From Emiliania huxleyi CCMP1516 (lineage: Eukaryota > Haptophyta > Isochrysidales > Noelaerhabdaceae): 64,000 nucleotides of DNA. Where the stretch lies: contig NW_005199387.1 of the NCBI RefSeq assembly GCF_000372725.1, positions 1 to 64,000 on the forward strand. Reading direction: 5' to 3'. Positions 24,176-34,631 of this stretch are shown one piece after another (positions within the stretch are counted from its first letter, which is position 1; every line of letters begins with the position of its first letter). The position numbers and the translations under genes were made by a program. Below the pieces are notes generated by a model, which saw only the letters and a list, made by a program, of their open reading frames with translations, had not been told where the DNA came from and did no database searches.

Positions 24176-26890
24176 TCAGCGCAGCTCCTTGAGGGCGAGG
24201 AGCAGAGCGAGCACGAGCAAGTCGCCGGACGCGAACCATCGGAACCAGGCCGTGGGGAGGCGCCAGCAGGGCGGCTCGCCAACGCCGCGCGGCCAGACGG
24301 GCTCCAGCCCCTCGACCACGGTAGCGTGCCTACTCAACAAAGTGTGGACTCTCCTGCCTAATTAACAACTAACTCTCCAGCCCCTCGACCACGGTTAGCG
24401 TGCTCAAGCTCCGACGGAAGGAAGGCGTGGCCGAGAGCCGCCGCCGACGGCTGCCCCTCCCCGCCCGCGCGCCGCTCGATCGTACCTCGGCGTATCTCGG
24501 CGAACCTCGGCGCCAACGCGTCGACGAGGCTGCTGGCGCGCCGACGCGCGTACTCCCTCGCCGGCGACAGCAGCGCCGCGTCTGCGCCAACCGTCGTCAG
24601 CACCAGCACGGGCTCCAGTGAGAGAGACGCGACTGCGGCGCCGTCCGGGCGCGTGGGGCTCGGCGCCTCGAGGTTTGCCTAATTCGTAATCAATGACTAC
24701 TACGTGAGTAGTTCCGTATACAGTGGGGCTCGGCGGCCTCGAGGGCCGCCTCGGCGATGCCCTGCTCCAGCCTCGCACCCAGCACGCTCGCCTGCCGCGC
24801 AAGCCACACCTGTGAACAGCGTCTCTTCACACCTCGAGCTGTGAACGGGCTGCCTGGCGCGTAAGCCACGCAAAGAGCCCCTCGCCGGTTGGCCGCGCGC
24901 TCGATGCGCTTGGGGGCGGAGCGACGCCGTCGGTCGCCGTGCCGAGCAGTGCCAGCACCGCGGGTGGCGGCATGTGGGCGAGCGGCGGCGCGGCGAGAGC
25001 GACGCAGAGGGAGCGGAGCGCCTCGTCGCGGCGCGTCGTCGATCCGTCAAGCCCGCCGCCCTGACACGCACCGCCGCCGCCGCTGTCCCCGCCCGCCGCC
25101 TCCCCCAGCGCCGCCTCCGCAAGCGCCGCCTCCCCCAGCGCCGCCTCCGCAAGCGCCGCCTCCCCCAGCGCCGCCTCCGCAAGCGCCGCCTCCCCCAGCG
25201 CCGCCTCCGCAAGCGCCGCCTCTCGACCCCCTCTCGGCGTGACACAGCTCGACAGCCAGCCCGACCGCTCCGCAGCCTTCACCACTAGCTGCGCGCAGCG
25301 GAGAGTAGCGGCGCGCGCCGCCGCCGCCGCCCGCTCGGAGGCGGAGGAAGCGCCGCCCCACGCCCACGCCACCGGCGCAGCGAGCAGGCTGCCAGCCCGC
25401 AGCGCAAGCCCGCCCGCCTCTTCCGCCGCCCACGCGGCACCCTGCACCGCGGTGCCCGCAGCCTCCGGCAGCCAGCCCGCCTCGTCCCCGCCCCCCCTCC
25501 TCCGCACCTCCGCAGCCTCCGCCGCCAGGACACGCTGCCGCGCCTCGCACAGCTCTGCCAGCGTCAGTGCACCCGCCTCGTGCAGCCGCACGAGCTGCAC
25601 AATCACGCCGCCCGCCGCAGAGCCGCCCGCCGCCTCCCCGACCGCCTCGTCCGCCGCGGTGCCGAGGGAGTGCGTGCCCGGAGCACGAGAAGGCGGCGGG
25701 CCGTCCGAAAGAGAGGGCGGCGGCAGCTCTGCAGCCTCTCCTCCTCTTTCTCCACCACCTCTTCCTCCACCTTCTCCGCCTCTTCCTCCACCGCCTCCGC
25801 CTCCACCGCCTCCGCCTCCGCCTCCGCCGCCTCCACCTCCTCCTCCGCCTCCTCCTCCACCTCCTCCTCCGCCTCCTCCTCCGCCTCCTCCGCCTCCTCC
25901 GCCTCCTCCGCCTCCTCCGCCTCCTCCGCCTCCTCCGCCATCGCTGCCGCCGAGCAATCCTTCTGCCGGACCCTCCCCAGTGATTTCATCGGCAGTGCCA
26001 CCCCCGCCGCCATCCCCTCCGCCTCTGCCGAAGCCGCCGCCGTCGCCGCCGTCGCCGCCGTCGCCGCCGTCGCCGCCGTCGCCGCCGTCGCCGCCGTCGC
26101 CGCCGTTGCCGCCGTCGCCGCCGTCGCCGCCGTCGCAACCGCTTCTCTCTCCGCCGCTGCTCGCGCCGACCATATCACTGACGCCACCAAACGGCGAGGG
26201 AAGGGCGCCGCTGCGCTCTCCGCCCTCAAGACGGTGCGCGAAGGGGGACGGCTCCGGGAAGGCTCCGGCGGGGGCGCCGAGCAGGGCTGCCACGGCGGAC
26301 GTCACCTCCGATGCGGCTGGGAGGGGCGGCGGCATGGAGGAGGAGGCGAGGTAGCCTGCGAGCAGCGGCGGCAGCAGCAGCGGCGTGCCGATGCAAGCCG
26401 CGACGCGGGCGGGCATGGCGGCGAGTGCTGGCGCGGAGGCGAGGCTCGCGAGGACGGCGTGGTAGAGAGAGTCCGACCCGCTTGCCCGCAGCACCACCAG
26501 CTCCTCCCGGAGCCCGAGCGCCACGTACAGTGACGGCATCGCAAAAAATGGCAGCGCAAGCGACGGGCGCGTCCCAATCAGCCGCACGCCAGCAGCAAGC
26601 GTGCCGGCCGACAGCAGCGCTGCGCTGCTGGCTGCGAGCCACTCCACGCGGGTCACCGAGAGCTCGAGCAGGCGGGTAGGGTGCACAGGAAGCCGTGCCA
26701 GCCGACGTCTCGCCCAGCCGCCAGCGAGGTCGTGCGCCAGCACGATCGCCGCACCACCGGCTGCCCACCGACCGCACGTGCGGAGTCCGCCACCGAGGCG
26801 AGTGGCGGCGAGCGAGCCGGCGGTGGCGGCGAGCAGGCAGCGGTTGGCGTCGGCGTCGGCCAACATCGGCATGGTGCAATACAAGGCCAC
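24176..26890 (-). CDS. Multi-pass membrane protein with SHOCT-like segment and poly-Gly linker
   Basis: The main exon (26890 to about 24858) begins with several hydrophobic helices, including WLAASSAALLSAGTLAAG, SLALPFFAMPSLYVALG and AACIGTPLLLPPLLAGYL. Then follow a GGDGGDGG/poly-Gly linker of about 100 residues and VRLHEAGALTLAELCEARQR, which fits the short SHOCT oligomerisation pattern (L..L...GALT..E....K/R..L). An 11-residue repeat, EAALAEAALG, occurs four times. Downstream exons, joined through three introns with exon duplications (24790/24852, 24653/24723, 24303/24376), read VAWLARQASVLGARLEQGIA, LEPVLVLTTVGADAALL, and VVEGLEPVWPRGVGEPPCW, ending with a helix LLVLALLLALKELR at 24176. 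No catalytic motif is seen and the function is unknown. Confidence 0.65.
25740..26150. repeat. Triplet-rich tract encoding the poly-Gly linker
   Basis: Cytosine-rich triplets (CCTCCTCCG, CCGTCGCCG) run for about 400 bp within the minus-strand membrane gene. Long Pro, Ser/Ala and Ala/Val frames on the plus strand are shadows of this tract. Confidence 0.85.
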
Positions 26891-27768
26891 TCCGTCGCCC
26901 TACCGCCGGCCGCCTTACGCTACGCTCCAGGAGCTAGCTGCAGACACTGACACGCCAAGGGAGGAGGGCACGCCGCCACCACACAGGGCTTTTCACGGAG
27001 AGGAGTGCGGTGCAGCGGTGCGGATGGCCGGGCCAAAAAAAGAAAAAATGCAGGCGTACAAAGCCTGGCTGGGTGCGCTTCTCAGCTCCCCGGCCCGGCA
27101 ATGCACTCCGCACCATGCACAATGCCGCTCTCCCCGCACGCTAGCTCGTTCACCTCTGCCACGCCACAGCGGTAGGTAGGTAGGTAGAAAGGTGAAGAAC
27201 AGCCAGGCTCGGACTGGACACCAACGCGGTATGGGTGGACGCGGGACAGATGATGACAGATGACAGCGGTGTGGAGAAAAAGAGAATTTTCCAAAACTGT
27301 TTTTTTTGGGGGGGGAAATGCAAAATCGTTCATTCCCAATACCCCTTTGGTGGCCTCTACGCTCTACAAGTAGCCGGTGGGGGGCGGGCCACGGCTGCAT
27401 TCTCGTCTTTTTTTAGAGCCGTGCGGGTCGGAGTACTTGTAGCTTGGAGCACTTGGAGTGCATTTCAAACTCACAATTCCGCTTGCCTAGATGCCACAAC
27501 TACCCCCCATGCCTCGCCAAATGCGAGAGGGCGCGTGCCCCTGAGATGACGACGAGGGAAAACCTCCAGCCTCCGAGTGAGTGAGTGAGTGAGTGTGAGT
27601 GACTACCTCCGTTTCGGCCTGCCTGTCTGCGACGGCCGTCACTCCCCTCCCAATCCGTCGCTTTCCGTCACTTGGAAGCCGGGAATCTTACGACAAAACT
27701 CCCTCGCACAACACTGGGCACGGGACTGGCGCGCACTGGCACGAACACAGGTACACCACGGGAGCCGC
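26891..27768. other. Intergenic with two dispersed-repeat fragments
   Basis: 27175-27260 is an inverted fragment of repeat family A (TAGGTAGGTAGAAAGGTG...). 27703-27835 is an inverted relative of the MITE-like element at 20106. GTGAGTGAGTGAGTGAGTG lies at 27575. The remainder is unremarkable. Confidence 0.55.
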
Positions 27769-27799
27769 CTAAGCGACTCCTGCGAGGGTGGCGAGGCAC

Positions 27800-28152
27800 T
27801 TAGCTCCGTGCACCCGCCCACCCCCGCCACAGGCAAGCTCATTCACGACCTGCTCTGCGATGGCCGTGTGAAGAACGACTGAGATGCGCTGCTTCTGCAG
27901 CCCCAGCCAGCTCTTGGTGGTCCAAGTCACCTCATCGAGGTACTGGGCCCGCGTCAGCTTGTTCTGTAGCACGTCCGCCGCTCTCCGGAGGATCTCACGG
28001 ACCCCCTTTCCGAACCCGCCGAACGATTCGAACAGCAGCAGCTGCACTTCGACGCCCTTGTCTTCCCTGGCGTAGCGATAGTCCCCGCCGTAGGACGGTA
28101 TGCGGCGGTCGCCGCCCGGCACCAGCCGCGTCATTGTGTTTGGGCGTCGCAT
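27800..28152 (-). mobile_element. Retroelement-like C-terminal fragment
   Basis: A minus frame reads VEVQLLLFESFGGFGKGVRE, then ILRRAADVLQNKLTRAQYL and QKQRISVVLHTAIAEQVV. The E(S/T)FGGFG motif followed by LQ(K/R)QR(I/L)SV.LH..IA resembles the tail of reverse-transcriptase-bearing ORFs (LINE-like) common in protist genomes; this is from family memory. No RT catalytic YxDD is present, so it is an isolated fragment. It overlaps, in another frame, the last part of the SANT-like gene. Confidence 0.4.
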
Positions 28153-28786
28153 CGATCAGAGCCGGACCGGTTGGCTGTGACGCTCCATCGGCCATCTGCG
28201 CCAACGATTGCGCAGCAAGCTGAACGGTTGCGTTCGCAGCAGGTGGGTTACCCGCCCCCGTTGCCCGGAGGCGTTCCACAATCTGCTCTTTGTCTTTTAT
28301 GCGTCGCCAGCGGCCCTCGCAGCTGTGTGTCGTTCGGCGCAGACGACTCGCAATATCTTTCCACGTCACAGCTGGCTGGCTGAGCATGCGAGCACGCACT
28401 ATGAACTCGTCTTCTGAAACGCTAAAGCGCGGCTGACCGTGGTGCTCTACAATCGAGGGTGGCGGTGGCTGCGGTCCTTCCGTACCCGAACCAATGGGGT
28501 CACTGGACTGCTGCACTGTGGAGACAACCCGCTGACCACTGTCAGGTGCGCCCGGAGGCTCCACGCGCGGCACAGCTTGAACGCGCGGCACAGCTTGGAT
28601 AATGGATGTATCATTTAAGAAGGCAACAGCGTCGCTTGGCGGCTGGTTTGCGACATCCGTCGAGAACAGCTGTCCGTTGGCAGATGCTGGCTGGTTGGTG
28701 CTCATATCGAGGCTGATTGCGGCGGTGGTTACGGAATCGACGGGAACGGCAGGCGGGGCAATTACCTCGACGATCGGGGCGGACAT
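27995..28786 (-). CDS. SANT/Myb-like DNA-binding protein
   Basis: From ATG 28786 the first 115 residues are Pro/Ser/Val-rich and disordered. Then comes RFSVSEDEFIVRARML, TWKDIASRLRRTTHSC and EGRWRRIKDKEQI. Three spaced aromatic/tryptophan positions and the pattern (F/W)S..ED..I......W..IA..L..RT...C..RWR fit one Myb/SANT repeat. The region after about residue 190 is low-complexity and overlaps the retroelement-like frame, so the 3' boundary is doubtful; a spliced junction into that other frame is possible, which would make this the head of a mobile-element protein. Likely nuclear and DNA-binding. Confidence 0.6.
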   Translation of the reverse strand: MSAPIVEVIAPPAVPVDSVTTAAISLDMSTNQPASANGQLFSTDVANQPPSDAVAFLNDTSIIQAVPRVQAVPRVEPPGAPDSGQRVVSTVQQSSDPIGSGTEGPQPPPPSIVEHHGQPRFSVSEDEFIVRARMLSQPAVTWKDIASRLRRTTHSCEGRWRRIKDKEQIVERLRATGAGNPPAANATVQLAAQSLAQMADGASQPTGPALIDATPKHNDAAGAGRRPPHTVLRRGLSLRQGRQGRRSAAAAVRIVRRVRKGGP

Positions 28787-29301
28787 TGTGCTGTAGCGGA
28801 TTTGGAGACTGCGAGTGTCGCTTCGTTTTGGTTTCCTTGCGACGGAGAAAGGTGGGCACCTTGAACTTAGCCACGTGGGTGATCACGAGGCCCCGAGGCC
28901 CCGACCGATGCCCCGAGGCCCCGAGTTCACCCGCCATTAACGTAAACTGGCAGACCGTGGTCAGATTTTATTTTTTGGTATAACGAATCCGGCGGCAGGG
29001 AGACAGAAAGACAGACAGAGTTGCCATTTTGCTCAGAGAGGCTCTTGGACGGACGGTCGATAAGGGGCATCACTCTATACCTCCCCAACCCAGCTCGTCC
29101 GCGCGCGCGAGAGAGAGAGGACGCGGTGCGGTGACGGCGATGCAGACGCGAGACGGACAGACCGGGCGGCGCCGCTGGTGGGTGGAACTCGCGGGCCGAC
29201 CCTCACACACAGACAGACTCGACAGACTCACAGACAGAGACAGGCAGGCCAGGCAGGCGCACACTGACAGAGAGAGAGAGGGACGCTGCCCCTCCTGAGC
29301 C
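28787..29301. other. Intergenic with short GC-rich repeats
   Basis: GAGGCCCCGAG recurs three times at 28880-28925. ACAGACAGACTCGACAGACT-type repeats run at 29200-29280. No gene is seen. It separates two minus-strand genes and should contain the SANT-like gene's promoter. Confidence 0.5.
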
Positions 29302-30549
29302 TCACAGTCTCCCACACACACGCACGAGTACAAATACGCGCGAGGCATTCTGGCCCCTGGAGACTGGTAGAGAGGGCGGCGGCGGCGAGGGCGGCGGCGA
29401 CGGGGGCGGCGCGGCTGGAGGCGAGGGCGAGAGCGGCGGCATGCCGGACGGCGGCGGAGGCGAGGGCGGCGGCGGGGCGGGCGGCGGCGGCGAGGGTGGC
29501 GGCGACGGAGGCGGCAACGGCGGCGGCGGGTGGGAGGGCGGCGGCGGCGAGGGTGGAGACACCGCCGAGCCGCTGCCAGCCGAGCGACAGCCTGTGGGGA
29601 GCGCCGAGAGTCTCTCCGAGACCCTCCGCGTGGCGGCCGATCCTTTGAGGGCAACGACGGCGGCGTGCCAGGGGCAACGCTGCGCGCCACCCGAATCAAG
29701 CCAACCACGCGTGCCACGCCCACCCAAGAGGGCGGCCGAGGGTGGTGCTCTCCACCACAGTTGGAGCTGCGGAGTCATCGGCGCGGCCAACGCTGCGGCG
29801 TGCCGTATCAACGCTGCGCGCCAGCCGCTCGGATCCAGCACTGCACACGGCAGAAGCCGCCACGTGCTTCTCCAACCTGTCTGTGGACCAGGCGGCTGAG
29901 CGGCCGAGCGCTGAGGCGATGAGGCTGAGACCACGCGACCAAGCGGCATGCCGAGGTCCGAGACAATGCGCGCGCCACGTCCCTGATCTTGCACCAAAGG
30001 CCGATCAATAACATTGGCGGGAGAGAGGAAGCCGGTCGTGTCCGCTGCATCGAGCGGCGTGAGCGATCGAGCCGTCTCGTGTCGCCGAGCGGGCCCGGTC
30101 GCGCCTCTGGCACTGCTCGCAGCGGCGGCGACGGACGCGACAGCAGCACAGGGCAGCACAACAGCACAGAAGCGACTGAGGGTAGCATACCGGCTCCCGC
30201 GCAAGCGTGCGCGTTTGAAGTAAAAGCCAATCCCGTTTGCAGCCGTGGGGCGGAGTGGATTCGAGAGGGTTTTTCGTAGCGCCCGCCGGAGGAAGCTGCG
30301 ATGCGCGAGCCCAACGATACCAGCATGTTGCATGTCAAGAAGTGCGCGAACGTGCCCACGCGAGAGGGCTACAAGGTGCACGGCTGGGAGATAGGGCTCC
30401 CAGACTGGTTTTCTTTTTTCTCTGAAGTGACGGACGGTTCGAAGTGACGGCTTCCAAGTGACGGCCTCTGGAAACTTCCAAGCAGCAGTCACTTCGAAGT
30501 GACGGCCCGTCGACGTGGCATCTGACGACCGCCCTTGGCGACGGGCCAA
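29302..30549 (-). CDS. SPP-rich (hydroxyproline-rich glycoprotein-like) protein
   Basis: A 415-codon minus frame. Its C-terminal quarter carries [20 protein letters not shown] and further SPPPPSPPP runs, the signature of algal extensin/pherophorin-like wall or scale proteins. A hydrophobic stretch, FCAVVLPCAAVASVAAAA, near residue 130 could be a signal anchor if translation starts at a later Met, such as the one in MQHAGIVGLAHRS. The first 60 codons cross the AAGTGACGG repeats and probably are not coding. The middle has no known domain. The Pro-rich frame is the one favoured on both compositional and biological grounds. Confidence 0.45.
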   Translation of the reverse strand: MARRQGRSSDATSTGRHFEVTAAWKFPEAVTWKPSLRTVRHFREKRKPVWEPYLPAVHLVALSRGHVRALLDMQHAGIVGLAHRSFLRRALRKTLSNPLRPTAANGIGFYFKRARLRGSRYATLSRFCAVVLPCAAVASVAAAASSARGATGPARRHETARSLTPLDAADTTGFLSPANVIDRPLVQDQGRGARIVSDLGMPLGRVVSASSPQRSAAQPPGPQTGWRSTWRLLPCAVLDPSGWRAALIRHAAALAAPMTPQLQLWWRAPPSAALLGGRGTRGWLDSGGAQRCPWHAAVVALKGSAATRRVSERLSALPTGCRSAGSGSAVSPPSPPPPSHPPPPLPPPSPPPSPPPPAPPPPSPPPPSGMPPLSPSPPAAPPPSPPPSPPPPSLPVSRGQNASRVFVLVRVCGRL

Positions 30550-30558
30550 AAGTGACGG
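30425..30558 (+). repeat. AAGTGACGG iteron-like array 1
   Basis: AAGTGACGG occurs on the plus strand at 30425, 30442, 30456, 30497 and 30550, with an inverted GTCACTTC at 30489. The last copy ends 3 bp before the Rep-like frame. Such direct repeats are typical of Rep-binding sites in small circular replicons, but promoter elements are an alternative. Confidence 0.7.
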
Positions 30559-30561
30559 CTT

Positions 30562-30960
30562 ATGGCGGCCTCAATCTGTGCGACCTGGCAGGTTCCTGAG
30601 GTGCACGTGTTTCACGGGGCAAGTTGCACGGGTAAGACGTTTCGCGCAGATCAAATGACCGGCAGCGACGTGTACAAGTGTACTGGTAGTCGGACATGCC
30701 TGCGCCGCTACAGCGGGCAGGCAGACGTCTTTCTCGATGATTACTGCGGCGAATTGCCTGTCCATCTGCTCCTCGTCCTGCTGGATGGAAGGGATGCATA
30801 TTCCCAATGCCGACGAGTTGTGATCACCTCAAACGCTCCTCCCGAGAGGTGGTATCCAGACCTCGAGGACAGCACAAAGAGAGCTCTTCTGCGCCGCTTG
30901 GGCCGTCTAGCCAGTGACCAATCGCTCGGGTACACCCACATCACAACCACGCACACGTGA
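30562..30960 (+). mobile_element. Fossil CRESS-DNA virus-type Rep helicase (endogenous, broken)
   Basis: About 132 codons match the superfamily 3 helicase half of circovirus-like Rep proteins. Walker A is VFHGASCTGKTFRAD, Walker B ADVFLDDYCGELP, and motif C RRVVITSNAPPERWYP. It is followed by a short ALLRRLGRL segment as in Rep C-termini. Only this part of a Rep is recognisable, so the element is a broken relic of a viral or plasmid-like replicon. AAGTGACGG arrays lie just upstream and again at 32144-32202. Family beyond Rep-type CRESS-like is not assigned. Confidence 0.7.
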
Positions 30961-31234
30961 CGCCTCTCATTACGGCTCTGTACCAACCGCGGTCCAGTTG
31001 AGTTGGTTGCGTCGCTCAGAGCCGTACTGGTGTGAGCCGTGACTGGTGTATGAAGCGCACGCTGAGGCCGAAATAGACCGTGTAAGGAAGTGAAAATGGT
31101 ACGCGCAAAGAATGTGAACCTTGATAGAAAATGTAATTTGATGATGCATACAGCAGCAAACATGACACAACCTCGAGAGCAGTCTCTGTCATGGGGCCCG
31201 CCTACTCCAATACGCAATGCAGAACGCTACACTT

Positions 31235-32089
31235 CTACAAAACAATGACTTGCGAGGCAGCCCGAGCGCGAGCGGTCGCCATCTCGGCCTGTGCGCGCGT
31301 CTGCAGTGACTTGAAGCGTGCAATGATGGCCCAGATCGAGTTGTCCAGGACGCTGCGCGGCACGCTCTCCTTCAGGATGTCGGCCGCGAGGATCTCCAGC
31401 CAGCGCACCTCCTTCAGGACCAGCTCGCGCTCCTTGTCACGCGCTTGGAACAACTTGTGTTGCGCCTCGCGGATACCCTTCTTTTCGTTCTCGACCCGCC
31501 GCAGCTTCTCCTTGACGGTCCCGAGCTCGACTGCAATGCCGTTCTTCTCCCTCAGCAGACTGCCCTCGTACACGCTCATCGCGCCGATCTGCGCCTCGAG
31601 ACCCGCAACCTTGCCCGCCGCCACCTGGTGCATGCCAGTCTCGAGAGAAAGTGACGACTCCAAGTCGGCGATGGTGGCGGCCTGCTCAGCGATCTTGGTC
31701 TTGGCCGCCTCGAAGTCCTGCGAACGATGGGAGCAGCTGTGAGGCGCGAGCTCTCACAGTGACGACAATCAGCTACGGCAACTAGGGCAGACCTCCGCTG
31801 GAAAGAGCGTGCGAGCCGCCTTGCGCGGCTCGGGCTGGCCGTCACCGTTGCTGGAATCGCTCGCGGCTGTCGGTACCGGTCGCTTCTTTGACTCAACCGG
31901 CGGAGTCTTGACGTCAACGGTGGTCTGTGGCGCGGGTGCCGACCCGACGCAGGGCTTGACAGTTGCGACGACCGCTACGGGCTCACCGGCGAGCGACGGG
32001 CGAGCCGTGGAGCTCACGTGAGAGCCAGCGCCGGTGGGGTCAACGCCCGCCACCACCATAGGCGGCTTTGAGTCACCGGGCTGCGTCAT
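31235..32089 (-). CDS. Coiled-coil protein, two exons
   Basis: Exon 1 starts at ATG 32089 (MTQPGDSKPPMVVAGVDPTG) and ends at 31793 with RTLFPAEE|; a 75-bp GT-AG intron (31718-31792) leads to exon 2, DFEAAKTKIAEQAATIADLE, ending at 31235. Exon 2 is a long amphipathic helix with LEAQIGAMSVYEGSLLREKN and LGTVKEKLRRVENEKKGI, so a coiled coil. The basic stretch ESKKRPVP and RKAA in exon 1 could be a nuclear signal. No enzyme motif. The AAGTGACGG array 2 lies 55-115 bp upstream of the start. It might be a structural or DNA-associated protein; its kinship to the nearby Rep relic is unknown. Confidence 0.6.
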
Positions 32090-32143
32090 CACGCGCTGCG
32101 GTTCACCCACGAGGACCGTCGATGCGAAACTTCCCGGCCCTCC

Positions 32144-32202
32144 AAGTGACTGTTTTTGGCCCGAAGTGACGGCAAAGTGACGGTTTTCGCGGCAAGTGGC
32201 GG
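32144..32202 (+). repeat. AAGTGACGG iteron-like array 2
   Basis: AAGTGACTG at 32144, AAGTGACGG at 32164 and 32175, and AAGTGGCGG at 32194. Same motif and orientation as array 1, 1.7 kb away. It lies between the divergent starts of the coiled-coil gene and the 32311 gene. Confidence 0.7.
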
Positions 32203-32310
32203 ATTGCGCACGACACACCGCTATAATGTCACACACTCTCTCACACACACTCCAGCCTCCCTGAGCTCAGCGCACGGGACGGCCGTTGAACTTGCGGCAG
32301 CTCCCTTGAG

Positions 32311-33258
32311 GTGACCACGCGGTTCCCGTTTCAGAAGCGGAGACGCAGCCGCGGCTGCTTGCTGCGTCGAAGCGACGAACCCATGGCCGCCCGCGTCTCG
32401 ACGCCTCCGCCTGTGAATAAGTTCGACGCCGATGCAGAGGCCCTGACACCAATCAAGGGCGGCAAGCGGCGTCTTGCCTCGGTCACGGCCAACAATGCAA
32501 CGCTGCCGAGCGAAAAGATGCTACAGGGTGTGGTGATGGTCGTCGACGCAGAGGGGCGGCTGCGTCCTGTAAACGACGGCGTGCTGCCGGCGAAGCGGCC
32601 TCGCGGGCCAACCGTCGGCCTCGGACAGACGGGCGAGTGGTCGGTGTGGCACGATACATTTAGCCGCCCACTCTGCCCTTGCCCGCGGCTGGCACACCGC
32701 CACACCAAGCTACCTGGAAACGGCCATACCATGCGCCCACAGGTGTACACCTGCTGCGGCGGACGTGTGCCGGTCTTCAAGGCAATGCGCCGATATGAGG
32801 AACTGCATCGCGAGGTGGCGGACGCGGCACGAGCCTCTTTTCTGTCTCTGGACGACCCGCTAAGCGTACCCCTCGACGCTGCCTACCTCGAGGGTTTCAG
32901 CGAGGCTACCGCGGATGCCGGTACGCGGCCGCCGCCACGCCAGTTCCGTCTCGCAGAGCTTAACATAGCGCGCCCTCACATCGCAGAGTTCCGGGACGGA
33001 CTTGCAGACTTCGTCGACGGCATCTCCAACGCATGCACCGACGGTGCCTGGCGAGGCCCTAGCCCCACATGGGAGGGGATCGCCCTTTGCGGAACAGCAG
33101 CGGAAGCACTCTGCCAGAGCCCATCGAGGCCGAGCCCCTTGAGGCCCTCCTCCAGGCCAGCCTCTCCGCCCAACGATGTGGACCCTTACGCATTCCTGTG
33201 GCGTGCCGCATGCAGTAGAGACTACATCAGCAGCAGCCCGCAGAGCCCAGAGATGTAG
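32311..33258 (+). CDS. Hypothetical protein with a Cys/His-rich (GRF-zinc-finger-like) segment
   Basis: A 315-codon single-exon frame with balanced composition and no shadow problem. A basic N-terminus (FPFQKRRRSRGC) and RPRGPTV could be nuclear signals; a second Met (MAARVSTPPP) at 32383 is a likely alternative start. The segment CPCPRLAHRHTKLPGNGHTM followed by RPQVYTCCGGRVPVF has the C.C...... GN.G...Y.C spacing of GRF-type zinc fingers, so nucleic-acid binding is plausible. The C-terminal half is helical with no known domain. It is divergent from the coiled-coil gene, sharing a 220-bp intergenic region that holds array 2. Confidence 0.6.
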   Translation: MTTRFPFQKRRRSRGCLLRRSDEPMAARVSTPPPVNKFDADAEALTPIKGGKRRLASVTANNATLPSEKMLQGVVMVVDAEGRLRPVNDGVLPAKRPRGPTVGLGQTGEWSVWHDTFSRPLCPCPRLAHRHTKLPGNGHTMRPQVYTCCGGRVPVFKAMRRYEELHREVADAARASFLSLDDPLSVPLDAAYLEGFSEATADAGTRPPPRQFRLAELNIARPHIAEFRDGLADFVDGISNACTDGAWRGPSPTWEGIALCGTAAEALCQSPSRPSPLRPSSRPASPPNDVDPYAFLWRAACSRDYISSSPQSPEM

Positions 33259-34631
33259 CACATAGGTTACGGTAGCCACTAGTAGGGTGCGCTGTGAAGC
33301 GTCTGCTTGTTGAGCACGAGGAGCAAGGTGTAGCGGAATAGTCCTAAAACGACAATTAGAGATGGGCCAACAGAATAGACCAAAGAAACATCGGGCGGGG
33401 TGGTCGGTGTGCGTGTGCCTAAATCCCATCTCGTCTCAGACTTTGACGTAAGCACTTAAGTTAAAATTATCGGTGGCGTGTCACCATCTCGCGGCTTCGA
33501 AAAGCTTTTACTGTCCGCCGCGCCTGATTCGTCCGCGAGTATGCTGGCCTTCCTTCCGCTCGTGTCAGCAGCGGCAGCAGAGACATGGTACCGCAGAGGA
33601 GCAAATGATGCTATGAGTGGTAGCCTCCGCGCGGCGGCGCGCCACTTTTCGGAGTCGCGACGCCTCCTCGAGATGCAGCAGCAGGCGTGCGTTTCGGCCT
33701 ATATTCGCAAAACGGTCAAGCTAACCTATCTTCACTTAATCTTTTTACATGACGCACCGGTTTGGGCGCTGCATTGCAGCCCTTCCTAGTCAACGCAAGA
33801 GGAGTACCACTGCCTCTACAGTGCATTTCTTCACTCCGGCAGCAATTAGTTAAACGTCCACTGCGTTTCCCCATCCTTGTCTGAACAATCATGCACGCGA
33901 GTTTCAGACGCATATCGCACATGCGTACTAGGCGTCGACGGATACACAAACGGCGCCGCACCCGGGGCGATATGAACGCCGCAACCTCTGCCCCACGGGC
34001 GTGGTCGATGCAGACCTAGACAGAGCGGCCGTACTTGAGCGCCCCAGGAGGCTCGATCCTGAACTGAGGGCCACGCTGATTCGGAGGCTATCGGCCCTGG
34101 AGCAGCTCACCCACGCGACAGACAGCCTCCAACGTGGCGAACGGCGGGCCGCGATCGCACACCTCGAGGGAGCTGGCGGCGCGCTCGGCTGCCCTGCGTC
34201 TGCCTGCGAGCCTCATCGTCCGTCACCGGCTCGAATCGGCCCACGCGATCCCGAGAAACCGATGCCGTGAGCGGCCCCATGCTCACAGTCGCATGCGCTG
34301 TACGTAGGCCCGAGTGCGAGAGATTTGGAAGTGCTCCTGCGTGTGCATGGCCAGCTGCAGACGAGGCTCACAGGCAGCAGTTGAGATGTTCAACACGCCT
34401 TCGACGGTTCTTTCTGGTATGGCTCTATGAGGAATGATGGTGCTTGCGTGGCTGCGTGTTCGCGGTGCACGCGGTTCGTGGGGGTTCACAGTTTCCAAAT
34501 CTTCTTCCAAAAAAAAGGCAGCGTGCTCGAAGGTAGCAGACATCCCCCCCATTTTTGAGAGGGTCAACACGCGCGCGCGAGGATGGGTTGCATGCCAAAC
34601 GGGCGCCCGACCCGCGACCGGGCCGCCGCCC
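33259..34631. other. Intergenic, two unrecognised short frames
   Basis: A plus frame at 33541 (MLAFLPLVSAAAAETWYRRG) and one at 34001-34270 (RRLSALEQLTHATDSLQRGE) look protein-like, but I recognise no domain and could not link them into one gene. Base composition here is less GC-rich than in the flanks. No RNA gene is seen. Confidence 0.4.

Noticed and set aside
25239-26533. Plus-strand Pro-rich and Ala/Val-rich frames of 317-371 codons
   Set aside because: They are antisense to the poly-Gly linker of the minus-strand membrane gene, which has helices and a SHOCT-like segment on the same frame.
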